Shown one piece after another: positions 29,652-38,497 of a stretch of DNA of 64,000 nucleotides (positions are counted from its first letter, which is position 1; the number at the start of each line of letters is the position of its first letter). The notes beneath the pieces are model-generated. The model saw only the letters and a list, made by a program, of their open reading frames with translations, did no database searches and was not told where the DNA came from. The stretch lies in contig JADJQN010000004.1 in the NCBI GenBank assembly GCA_016712745.1, positions 186,001-250,000 on the forward strand, given 5' to 3'. The translations under genes and the position numbers were made by a program. The stretch is from Sandaracinaceae bacterium. Its GTDB lineage: Bacteria; Myxococcota_A; Polyangia; Polyangiales; JADJQN01.

Positions 29652-31027
29652 GTGCCGCAAAGGTGGCAGCAGCCGCGCGCAGGTGGCACGCTGCTTTCCG
29701 TGCCGGTCGGAAAACCTTTGCGAGCTGCCGCAGCCTTCGCTCGAACGAAGGAGGTTTTGCGACGCATCCGCGGGCTCTTTCCCTGGACGCTGCTCGGGCT
29801 GCTGACAATGGCTACTGCGAGTGCGGCGCTCAAGTGGCTCGCCTATCCGGAAATGGACCTTGTCATGCTCATCGTCGGCTACGCCATGATCGCGTTGCCG
29901 GTTTTGTGCTCGCTCCTCGTCTCACTATCGGCGCTCTTCGTGCGAAGGCGCGTTAAGCAATTGCTCCCGCGCTTTTTGCAGTTGCGGATACAGAGCGCGC
30001 AACGACGACGGGCTTTGAGCTGCCGAGCTTGCGTTTCGTTCCCTTTCTCACTCTGCGCTGGACAGTCGTCGAGCCGACGAACGCGCATGCGGAGCCGTCC
30101 TTCGAAGGGGGGCGTGCAAGAGAAAGACTCACGTTCGATGAGCGTGGCGATGTGAAAACACTCACGCGGCGCATAGTCGTCGCTGACGTATTCGGGCTTT
30201 CACGCATTTCGTTTCAGGACACGCGCGTTGCACCTTTCGAAGTGCTGCCCAACACCGGAGCTTTCCGCCAGCTCTTTTCGTTGAGTTCTTTCGCGGGTGG
30301 TGACGAGTCCGCGCACCCCATGGGACTCACGCAGGGCGATCGCACCGAGCTGCGACGCTACGCCGCTGGAGATCCGGCGCGCTTCATTCACTGGAAGGCC
30401 TTTGCGCGTACACGTCGGCTCCTCGTGAGGCAGCCCGAACGGGCGCTTACGCGTGCGCGTCGCACCATTGCCTATCTCGTCGCAGGGCCATCCGATGACG
30501 CAACAGCCGGTGTGGCGCGTGCTGCGTTGCAAACGCACGCGTTTGGCGAGGAATGGTCGTTCGGCGCGGACGGGTCTAGCGCGGAAACCTCGCAACTTGC
30601 GCCAGCGTTGCGTCTGATCGTCGAGAGTGTGCGCGCAAAGGGGCAGGGCGCTGCGGGTCTGGCCGCTTTTTTTGCCCGAGCGGAACGTAGCGGTCCCGCG
30701 AGCGCCGTACTCTTCGTTCCACCGCGGCCCGGTCCGTGGCTTGCGCGCGCCCTCTCATCACTACGAGCGCGCCAGCCCATGCGCGTTGTGATCGGCGTTG
30801 ACTCCCTCAAGGAAGTCGCTGAGGTCGCGGCGTGGAAACGCTTCTTCATCCGCGGGCCGTCATCGGATGGGCCCACTATGCGCGAACTCGAAGAGGTCGT
30901 TCGCGCGTTCAAGAAAGCGCGCTGCGAAGTGCTCGTACTCGATAGGTCGAGTGGCCGCGTATGGAGCGACTCCCATCGTCGCGCCGCCGCGAAGCCAGCC
31001 CTCGTGCCTGCGCATGAGGCGGCATGA
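29652..31027 (+). pseudogene. DUF58 protein, frameshifted at a T run
   Basis: The 5' frame (GTG at 29652) encodes a basic N-terminus and two membrane helices (WTLLGLLTMATASAALKWLA; LVMLIVGYAMIALPVLCSLL), then loses sense. The second frame carries TGFELPSLRFVPFLTLRW and the DUF58 core RRYAAGDPARFIHWKAFA...LVRQPE. The frames meet at a run of five T (29973-29977); one more T would fuse them smoothly. Either this is a sequencing indel and the gene is whole (about 458 residues), or it is a real frameshift. Start at 29652 is uncertain. It leads the transglutaminase-MoxR operon, and its stop codon overlaps the next gene (ATGA), as in an intact system. Confidence 0.8.
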
Positions 31028-33132
31028 AGGTGCCTGTGCCGCACACGACGCTCATCGCGGAGCGCTGGCCGACCATGGTCCTGCGCGCATTCGTGCATGC
31101 GCTCTCTGCGTTCGTGTTCACGTATCCGCTCGCGCAGATCCAGGCGGCAGTTGTGGCAGCGCTCGCCGCGATGCTCGGTGTTGCATGCGCGCGCTTACTG
31201 GCACGCACCTCGCTACGCCTCTGGGCGCTCGCGTTGGTTGGTGTCGTGGCGTTAATTGCCGTGCTGGGTATTGGACAGATGTTCGCTCAAAGCGCGGAGC
31301 TTGCCAGGGCTGCAGGGCCAGCCATCGCGCTGCGCATCGCCGATTCCACGTCGTTTGGACTCGGAGCCTTCGTCGTCTCAGCGAGCGTGCGCGCACTGTC
31401 GTTGCGTCGAAGATCGTTTGCGCTCCTCGAAGTCGGTTTCATCGCGCTTAGCTTCGCGCAGCTTCTGATCGCGCATCGCCAGGGCGCCATCAATCGGCCC
31501 TTTGACCTTGCCGATCCGATTCTCGCAGCAGGCGCCGACCCCACGATAGCGATTCTCGCAGTAGGTGGTTTCGCGGTCGCTGTGATTCTCGTTCTTCTGC
31601 TCGAAGAGCGAAACGCACTGCGCAATGCGCTGCATCTTGTCGCGGTGTTGGTGGTTGTTGCGATTGTCTTTGGTGCGGCTCGCATGATCGGCGTGCCCGC
31701 GCCGCCCCCGTCCGAAAACGGGATCGGCAATCGCAATGAGAGCGGCGGCGACAATCCACGCCAGCAAAACTCGGACGGCAACAACCATGCACCAGTGGCC
31801 GTTGTGCTTCTGAACGACGACTACGCGCCGCCCATGGGTACCTACTACTTTCGCCAATCGGCGCTTAGCTATTTCAACGGCCAGCGCCTCATCGCCGCCA
31901 ACCGCTCCGATGTCGACAGGGACCTCGCGCGTTCCTTTCCCACGGCGCTCATGCAAGTCGAGCACCCCGCACCCGGCACCGACCGGACCGAAGTTCACAC
32001 GCAGGTTGCGTTGATGGCCGATCACGCGCGGCCTTTTGGTCTCGAATCCGTCGAATCGATGCGCCCCCTTCGCAATCCCAACCCTGCGCGCTTCGTCCGG
32101 GCCTACGAAGTCACTTCAGTTGCACTCACAAGCGACTATTTGGCTCTCTTGGGAGTGAACGCCGGGTCGGCCACGTGGAATGATGATGTTCGTAGCTACT
32201 ACACGCGCGGTCTGTCTGACCTGCGATACGGGATGCTTGCGCGAAACATTGTCGACGCGCTGCCTCAGGACGTCCGTCAAGAGCCCATCGCGCAAGTGCT
32301 CGTCATCACGCAATGGCTGGGCCACGAAGGCACGTACAGCCTGCGTTCGCACCACGCGTCGACCGACGACTTTTTGTTCGGCGACAAGATTGGCTACTGC
32401 GTGGATTTTGCGCACGCAGCCGTCACGCTGATGCGAGCGGTGGGATTGCCGGCGCGCGTGGCCACTGGCTACCAATCACCAGAATCCGCGCGCCAAGGCG
32501 GAAGCACCATCGTGCTCACCGACGCGTTCGCACACGCTTGGCCGGAAGTCTATTTGGACAACGTCGGCTGGATCGTTGCTGACGTCGCCGTGGAACGCTC
32601 GCTCGATCCGCCACCCGAGCCGCCTGATCCCGACCTGCAACGGCTGCTCGGTCAGATGGCGCGCGGCGAAATGCCCATTCCGACCGGCAGCAGTGAAGGC
32701 ATCCCGCCTCTGATCGCCGCCGCGCGCAACGCGTTGCGTGGCCTTGGTCTGGGGTTGCTGCTACTTCTCGGTGCGCTCGTCGTCATTCTCTACGTCGCAA
32801 AAATCTGGCGACGTCTGGCGCCGCGCTTCGTCGCGGAAAAATCCTTTGCACGCGTGCGCTACCGGGCCTCACTTGATCAATTGAGTGAGCTTGGCTACAG
32901 GCGCGCGTGGGGTGAATCACGCGAGGCGTTTGCACGCCGCGTTGGCAAGCTTTGCCCAAGCTTCGACGCCATTACGCAGGAGCATCTCGCTGCCAAGTTC
33001 GGCGGAGCGCTCGATCAAGCGCGCATGAAGCATGCTGCGCAGTCCCTTTCGCGTGAGCTTCGTTCACATTTGCCTTGGTGGCGTCGCACGGTTGGCGTGC
33101 TTGCGCCGTTTAGCTTTCTCTTGTCACGCTGA
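31024..33132 (+). CDS. Transglutaminase-like membrane protein
   Basis: The protein has 702 residues: about six N-terminal membrane helices, a large periplasmic part with the transglutaminase core (Cys 459 in GYCVDF, His 504 in AHAW, Asp 520 in VADVAVE), a C-terminal helix near 580-600 and a cytoplasmic tail. The three residues form the usual catalytic triad. The ATG overlaps the DUF58 stop codon. With DUF58 and MoxR it forms a widespread gene set thought to act in envelope or complex assembly; the reaction is not known, and proteolysis or crosslinking are both possible. Confidence 0.9.
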   Translation: MKVPVPHTTLIAERWPTMVLRAFVHALSAFVFTYPLAQIQAAVVAALAAMLGVACARLLARTSLRLWALALVGVVALIAVLGIGQMFAQSAELARAAGPAIALRIADSTSFGLGAFVVSASVRALSLRRRSFALLEVGFIALSFAQLLIAHRQGAINRPFDLADPILAAGADPTIAILAVGGFAVAVILVLLLEERNALRNALHLVAVLVVVAIVFGAARMIGVPAPPPSENGIGNRNESGGDNPRQQNSDGNNHAPVAVVLLNDDYAPPMGTYYFRQSALSYFNGQRLIAANRSDVDRDLARSFPTALMQVEHPAPGTDRTEVHTQVALMADHARPFGLESVESMRPLRNPNPARFVRAYEVTSVALTSDYLALLGVNAGSATWNDDVRSYYTRGLSDLRYGMLARNIVDALPQDVRQEPIAQVLVITQWLGHEGTYSLRSHHASTDDFLFGDKIGYCVDFAHAAVTLMRAVGLPARVATGYQSPESARQGGSTIVLTDAFAHAWPEVYLDNVGWIVADVAVERSLDPPPEPPDPDLQRLLGQMARGEMPIPTGSSEGIPPLIAAARNALRGLGLGLLLLLGALVVILYVAKIWRRLAPRFVAEKSFARVRYRASLDQLSELGYRRAWGESREAFARRVGKLCPSFDAITQEHLAAKFGGALDQARMKHAAQSLSRELRSHLPWWRRTVGVLAPFSFLLSR

Positions 33133-33146
33133 GCTTGGAGACTTTC

Positions 33147-34145
33147 ATGACGACCGATTCGAATGCCCTTACGACCGCGCGCGGCCTCTGCGAACGACTC
33201 CAGACACGCCTCTCCGCCGTGATTCAAGGGCGAGACGAAGTCATCGAGCTGATTCTCATCGGCCTCTTGGCGGATGGACACGTGATGCTTGAGGACTATC
33301 CAGGGTCCGGCAAAACGACGCTGGCGCGAGCGCTTGGCGAATCGCTGCATGCGGGCGACCCGGTGGAAGGCGTCGCGGCATTCCGCCGCATTCAGTTCAC
33401 ACCTGATCTTCTGCCGAGCGACATCACCGGCACGAGCGTGTTCGATATGGAGCACAACACCTTCGTTTATCGGCGCGGTCCGGTCTTCGCGCACGTACTT
33501 CTCGCCGACGAGATCAACCGCACCTCGCCCAAGGTTCAGGCGGCACTTCTCGAAGCGATGGCGGAGAAACAAGTCACCGTGGACAACACGACTCATCGCT
33601 TGGACGATTTGTTCTTCGTCATCGCGACGCAAAACCCTCTCGATGTCGCTGGCACCTATCCCTTGCCGACGCCTCAGCTCGACCGCTTTCTCTTCAAGAT
33701 CAAGATGAAGCACATCGAGCGCGATGCCGAAATCGCTGTGCTCGCCTCGTACCCAACGCCCTCGATGAACCTCGCTGAGAAGACGCCGCAGGTCTCGCGC
33801 AACGAGCTGCTCGCAGCGCGCAAAGCCCTTCGCGAGAACGTTGTGCTCGCGCCGCAGCTGCGCGAGGCCCTCGTAGATCTTGCGCGCGGGCTGCGCGAAG
33901 ACCGTCGCGTACTGCAAGGCGCATCCACTCGCGCTCTCGTGCTCATGATGCCCGCACTTCAAGCACGGGCGCTGATCCACGGACGTGCGCACGTGATCCC
34001 AGAAGACATCGAAGCACTCGCGCCGTTCGTCTTTGAACATCGCCTCGAGTGCACTCCCGGTACGGACGAACCGGCAGACGTCGTACGCAGTGTGACCGCC
34101 GTTATTGTCGAGCGTCTGGCCAAGGCGTCGTTGGCCAAAGACTAA
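33147..34145 (+). CDS. MoxR-family AAA+ ATPase
   Basis: ATG 33147 has TTGGAG 6 bases upstream; a TTG at 33135 is the alternative. Walker A is DYPGSGKTT near residue 51, Walker B HVLLADEINR near 115, and sensor 1 in VIATQNP near 155. The C-terminal domain (STRALVLMMPALQARALIHGR, VIPEDIEALA) is the MoxR lid. MoxR ATPases act as chaperones that assemble or activate proteins made by adjacent genes, here the DUF58 and transglutaminase proteins. Confidence 0.92.
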   Translation: MTTDSNALTTARGLCERLQTRLSAVIQGRDEVIELILIGLLADGHVMLEDYPGSGKTTLARALGESLHAGDPVEGVAAFRRIQFTPDLLPSDITGTSVFDMEHNTFVYRRGPVFAHVLLADEINRTSPKVQAALLEAMAEKQVTVDNTTHRLDDLFFVIATQNPLDVAGTYPLPTPQLDRFLFKIKMKHIERDAEIAVLASYPTPSMNLAEKTPQVSRNELLAARKALRENVVLAPQLREALVDLARGLREDRRVLQGASTRALVLMMPALQARALIHGRAHVIPEDIEALAPFVFEHRLECTPGTDEPADVVRSVTAVIVERLAKASLAKD

Positions 34146-34147
34146 TC

Positions 34148-36127
34148 GTGCGAATCCGTCTGCACATCGTTCTGGCTCTAGCGCTGCTTGCTACGTTGGT
34201 GGCGGCGGCAGCTGTCGCTCAGAACCCCGTGCAGATCTTTCCCGGTGAGCCCGAGCCGGGTGCCGAAGCCAATCCTGAGGAAACGACGGCCTACGAGCTT
34301 GCCATCGAAGGTCAGTATATCCGCGCGCGCAATACCGCCCAGCAAGTCCTTCGCGCTCATCCGCGGTCCTACGTGGCGCACTACGTCCTAGGACTCGTAC
34401 AAAGCTACGCCGAAGCAGACTTTCCGCGCGCCTTGTTCGAGCTCAACACGGCACTTCGTTTGTACGAAGCGGCGCACGGCACAAGTCCCAGTGCCGAGTC
34501 CCCTTGGAAATGGCACTCACGTCTCTTGCGCGCGCTCTCGGAGGTGCACAACAACCTTGAGCACTACGAAGAGCGTCTTCGCATCATCGCGCGCTACAAC
34601 GAGTTCTATCGTCCGCACATCACAGCCGACCGTGCTTGGAGCTTGATGAAGCTTGGCCGTTACGATGAAGCACGTCGCGCCGCGCAAGAGGCCTTAGCGA
34701 GCGGGGACGACCGGGAAGAGACAATCGCGCTCACGTCCTTGTGCGCGATCGAGTTCGAGGCGGGCCATGACGGCGCAAGCTACGACGTTTGTCGACGGGC
34801 TCTAGAAAATGCGCGCGGCCGCGGGGACAACCTCACGGTCGAGCTTGCGAATTTTGCCGAAGCGTCGCGTTCGCTATTCAAGCTCGCCGAAGCCGAAGAC
34901 ACGATCCACGAAGCGACCACGGCCGGTATCACCGCCAACGGCAATCCGTGGATGGATCTGGGCGAGCTTTACACGCGCGAAGGTCGTTTCGTTGAAGCGT
35001 TTCACGCGCTACAGGAAGTACCAGCCTATCGCATGCAGCGGCCTGCCGAGTATCGTGACGCTGACCGCAATGAAACGCGTCGCGCGCTTGCAGGATTTCT
35101 CGTCGTCATTGACCGACCGCAAGATGCCTTGCGCATCACGGAGAAGGCGCTCGTCTCGCCGGACCGCCGCGCCCATCAGAGCCGCGATCCGGTACAGGAT
35201 CGCAGCATCGTCGCCTTGCTCGACCGCGAGGCGCACTTGATGGCGGCCGAGAAACGGATGGAACGCGCGGCGTCGGAGTCGTGGTGGAAGTGGCCAGGCG
35301 CCTTCGCGACGGCCTCGTGGTTACGCTTTCAAGCGTGGATGTCTGGACGAAAGGCGGCGGCGCTTCTCTCCGATAACGAGCATCTCGTTGGGGCATTTCG
35401 AATCGGAACAGCCCACAGCGCTGTTATGCCGCCGTGGCTAGTGGGCGACATCACGCACGTCGTCGGTAGCGGCGTGGCCGCGGAGGCGATCGCGCGTGCA
35501 CGTCGCGTCGATCATCGCAGTGGCGCGTCTGCCTACTACGATGCCTTCGCAGCCGAAGCGGCCTTCGCCAACGGCGAGAGCGATCGCGCACGCGCGATAG
35601 CGATACGTGCTTTGCGCGCCTTGCCCGAGGAGGAGGCGCTTCTGCGCGCGCGCGTGCAGGCAATCGCTGCGACGGCATGCATGGATCTCGCAGACCGCGC
35701 AGGAGCGGGCGCGTTTTACGATGGTGCGTTTCAAGTGGACCCTGGCGTCTTCCGGCGCCTAGGCCTGGTTGTGCCCGTCCGCGTGTCCGGATCAGGGGAT
35801 GCGCTTGATGTGGTTCTCGATTCGCCTCGCATCACGCGTGACGATTCGTCACCGCTCAGCCTGCGAGTCGAAAGCGGAAGCGGCACCGCGCGGGCGTGCA
35901 TTCTTGGTTCTGGCGACACCGTGATCGGCTGCGCCGAAGTGAATCGCCAAACGATGCGCGGGCAAGCGACACTTGCGGGGGCGCTGGGGCTCGCGTTCAA
36001 CGAAGAAATCTTTGCGCCTCGCATCAATTTGTCGCAGAGCGACATTACATCCCTCGACGGGTCCAATCGCGTCGGTCGCGATCCTCTTCGCGACTTGATG
36101 AACATCACTGGAGACACCGCGCCGTGA
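34148..36127 (+). CDS. Secreted tetratricopeptide-like protein
   Basis: A GTG at 34148 is chosen; it lies 2 bp after the MoxR stop and gives the signal peptide RIRLHIVLALALLATLVAAAAVAQ. The 659-residue product contains repeated helical hairpins, among them AYELAIEGQYIRARNTAQQVL, AWSLMKLGRYDEARRAAQEAL and PWMDLGELYTREGRFVEAFHAL. The C-terminal 140 residues are beta-rich and lack repeats (SPLSLRVESGSGTARACILG). It probably scaffolds a periplasmic assembly in the DUF58/MoxR system. No enzyme motif is visible. Confidence 0.8.
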   Translation: MRIRLHIVLALALLATLVAAAAVAQNPVQIFPGEPEPGAEANPEETTAYELAIEGQYIRARNTAQQVLRAHPRSYVAHYVLGLVQSYAEADFPRALFELNTALRLYEAAHGTSPSAESPWKWHSRLLRALSEVHNNLEHYEERLRIIARYNEFYRPHITADRAWSLMKLGRYDEARRAAQEALASGDDREETIALTSLCAIEFEAGHDGASYDVCRRALENARGRGDNLTVELANFAEASRSLFKLAEAEDTIHEATTAGITANGNPWMDLGELYTREGRFVEAFHALQEVPAYRMQRPAEYRDADRNETRRALAGFLVVIDRPQDALRITEKALVSPDRRAHQSRDPVQDRSIVALLDREAHLMAAEKRMERAASESWWKWPGAFATASWLRFQAWMSGRKAAALLSDNEHLVGAFRIGTAHSAVMPPWLVGDITHVVGSGVAAEAIARARRVDHRSGASAYYDAFAAEAAFANGESDRARAIAIRALRALPEEEALLRARVQAIAATACMDLADRAGAGAFYDGAFQVDPGVFRRLGLVVPVRVSGSGDALDVVLDSPRITRDDSSPLSLRVESGSGTARACILGSGDTVIGCAEVNRQTMRGQATLAGALGLAFNEEIFAPRINLSQSDITSLDGSNRVGRDPLRDLMNITGDTAP

Positions 36128-37245
36128 GCTATTCCTTCTTCGCTACCGCTGCTAAAGGAACTGAGCCCGCGCTTCGCGACGAGCTGCGTGAGATTCGTGT
36201 GCCGGGTGTTCGCGCGGATCGCGGAGGCGTGCACTTCAGCGGCGAGCTTCGTGATGCCTATCGCGTGTGCCTATGGAGTCGCGTGGCGATTCGCGTGCTT
36301 CTTCGTATGGGCGAGATTCACGCACCGGACGGGGATGCGCTTTACGAGGGCGTACAAACGTTCCCGTGGGACGAGCACATCGATGCAACGCGCACGCTCT
36401 CGGTCAGCGCCCACGCCCGCGATAGCGCGCTCACGCACACAAACTTCATCGCGCAGAGAACGAAGGACGCGATCGTCGATCAGATTCGCACTCGCGTTGG
36501 CGCGCGCCCCAGCGTGGATCGCGAAGACGCTGATATCCAAATCTTCGTGCACGTCCTGCGCGATAGGGCCAGCGTCTATCTCGACCTCGTGGGCGAATCG
36601 CTGCACCGTCGCGGTTACCGCGCAGAATCGCGCGAAGCACCACTCAAAGAGAACTTGGCCGCGGCCATGGTGCGCCTGTCCGGTTGGGACCGACGCAAGC
36701 CCTTCGCCGATCCAATGTGCGGCTCCGGCACCATTGCGATCGAGGCAGCGATGTACGCCGCCGGGATTGCGCCGGCGCTTGCACGTGCACGCTTTGGATT
36801 CGAGCGCTGGGCGTCCTTCGATGACGCTGCCAGAGCCCACATCGCCGATCTCCGCTCGGAGGCGCGCGCTCGTGCCGAAGCGCCCACTAAGATGCCGGAC
36901 ATCTTCGCTGCCGACATCGACCCGCGCTCGGTCGCGCTCACGACGAAGAACGCACAAACGGCCGGCGTCAAGCTAACCACCGCCGTTCAATCGGTGTTCG
37001 AGTTAGGGCCCGTCGATCCGCCGGGTTTCATCGTCACCAATCCTCCCTATGGAGTTCGCATATCGGGCGGTGAGAACTTTGAGGAGATGCTCGCCGATCT
37101 CTTCTCGAGCTTGCATGGTCATACGGTAAGCGTGCTGTGCGCCACGCCCGATTTGGAAAACGCGATGCGCGCACGACCGACCCGCCGTCAGCCCCTCTTC
37201 AATGGCGACATCGAATGTCGCCTTATCAACTGGCTTATTCCGTAA
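36124..37245 (+). CDS. THUMP-domain RNA methyltransferase, RlmL/TrmN-like
   Basis: GTG 36124 overlaps the previous stop codon (GTGA); the 373-residue protein starts SYSFFATAAKGTEPALRDEL. An N-terminal THUMP domain (HARDSALTHTNFIAQRTKDAIVDQ and VYLDLVGESLHRRGYR) is followed by a Rossmann methyltransferase: PMCGSGTIAIEAA near residue 197 and the catalytic NPPYGVRISGGE near 304. It methylates the exocyclic amino group of a guanosine, in 23S rRNA for RlmL or in tRNA for TrmN/Trm14; the single-domain size leaves the target open. It overlaps the convergent lipoprotein gene by 11 bp. Confidence 0.9.
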   Translation: MSYSFFATAAKGTEPALRDELREIRVPGVRADRGGVHFSGELRDAYRVCLWSRVAIRVLLRMGEIHAPDGDALYEGVQTFPWDEHIDATRTLSVSAHARDSALTHTNFIAQRTKDAIVDQIRTRVGARPSVDREDADIQIFVHVLRDRASVYLDLVGESLHRRGYRAESREAPLKENLAAAMVRLSGWDRRKPFADPMCGSGTIAIEAAMYAAGIAPALARARFGFERWASFDDAARAHIADLRSEARARAEAPTKMPDIFAADIDPRSVALTTKNAQTAGVKLTTAVQSVFELGPVDPPGFIVTNPPYGVRISGGENFEEMLADLFSSLHGHTVSVLCATPDLENAMRARPTRRQPLFNGDIECRLINWLIP

Positions 37246-38497
37246 GAAGCGCGCGAATCTCGCGCGCTGGCAGACGTCGGTACGGCGAGGGATCGATGAT
37301 ACGTGTCTCTTCGAGGGCGCCGTCGTCGCTCACAGCAAAGATGCGCACGCCGTTTGTTGCGTCGGGTACAAGGAGTTGTTCACGCTCAGCAACGTATGCG
37401 CCCTTTGAAATCACGAAGGCCCCGCTCGACATGAAGATCACATCCGCAGCGCCGGTTTCGAAATCGATCAGAAGGTAAGTGTCGTCGGTATTCTCACTTC
37501 GATCGCCCATGGCATTGACGACAACACGCGAAGAAGAAAGCGCAACGAGCCCATTGCTTGGAACCGGAACGCTTGGGTGCTCGGAGGCGCGCCAGCTCGT
37601 TTCGATCTGAGGCTCGCCTGCCGAGTCGAGATTCAAGAGCACGAGTCCTGCATGCGCGCGGCGCTGCGTCATCGTTGTGAAGGTGTCGCCTTGGCATAGC
37701 ACTACGGCGCGCGTCGCGTCGCTTGGGACCGGCACAGCTTCGAGGCAGTCGGCAAAGCCCGGGAGCTCGATAGCGCGCGCAGTTCGCGCGGGAACATCGA
37801 TGACGGCGACTGCGCCGGCACCGCTGTTGAAGAGTTGATCGAGGCGCGTCGTGGCGACCACCACGCGCTCGCCAACGGGCACCATCGCCGACGGGCGGGC
37901 GTAGTAAGTTGCGTCGTCGCTCACCAGGTTCACGGCATCGAACGAAATGCGATCCATCAGCATTCCGTCGGAGAGTCGTATCACGACCGCGTCGTTACCT
38001 AGGTCGAGCTCTTGGGCGCCCTCGCGACGATTCGGTTCGAATCGCGTGACTAGCACCGTGCCGTCGTGCAGATCGAGCATGTCCTGAATGTTGGCGCGGA
38101 AGCGTGTCAGAGCTGCATCACCTTCGGGTTCAGGACGCTGCCCTGCAAACTGCGCAATCACATCGCCGCTTGGAATCGCGATGCGCGTAATCACCGTGGC
38201 GCCCAGCTGGTTGATCAAGTTGAGCACATTGCGTCCAACAGGTAGCGTCGGCATCACAACGTCGCCATCGAGCGTCGCACTCAAAATCGGTCGCGTCGTG
38301 CCGGAATCAATCCATGCTTCTGTGATTAGAGTTCCGTTCTCGTCGAGCATCGCGATCGCGGTGGAGGCCCGATCGCTCGTCACGACGGCGAAGGCGGGCG
38401 TGATAGCAAGCGGTGCAAGATCGGCTGGAGGGACGGGCGGTTTCACGGCGCACCCGGCGAGGAATGACGTTGCGCAAAGAAGATGCACGAGCTTCAT
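37235..38497 (-). CDS. Propeller-like lipoprotein coupled to TonB receptor
   Basis: The protein has 420 residues. The signal ends in lipobox LAGC (Cys about 16), followed by a short Pro-rich stretch. The body is beta-rich with recurring strand-turn-strand units (VVTSDRASTAIAMLDENG, VVIRLSDGMLMDRISF, VAVIDVPARTARAIELPG), as in a seven-blade propeller. No metal or catalytic motif is seen. Its ATG overlaps the receptor stop codon (ATGA), so the two are made together. By analogy with BtuG it could be a surface substrate-binding lipoprotein for the receptor; this is an inference. Confidence 0.7.
   Translation of the reverse strand: MKLVHLLCATSFLAGCAVKPPVPPADLAPLAITPAFAVVTSDRASTAIAMLDENGTLITEAWIDSGTTRPILSATLDGDVVMPTLPVGRNVLNLINQLGATVITRIAIPSGDVIAQFAGQRPEPEGDAALTRFRANIQDMLDLHDGTVLVTRFEPNRREGAQELDLGNDAVVIRLSDGMLMDRISFDAVNLVSDDATYYARPSAMVPVGERVVVATTRLDQLFNSGAGAVAVIDVPARTARAIELPGFADCLEAVPVPSDATRAVVLCQGDTFTTMTQRRAHAGLVLLNLDSAGEPQIETSWRASEHPSVPVPSNGLVALSSSRVVVNAMGDRSENTDDTYLLIDFETGAADVIFMSSGAFVISKGAYVAEREQLLVPDATNGVRIFAVSDDGALEETRIIDPSPYRRLPAREIRALLTE

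Noticed and set aside
29632..29808. A 59-residue N-terminal extension of CstA
   Set aside because: It would overlap the divergent DUF58 gene and does not resemble the CstA family start.
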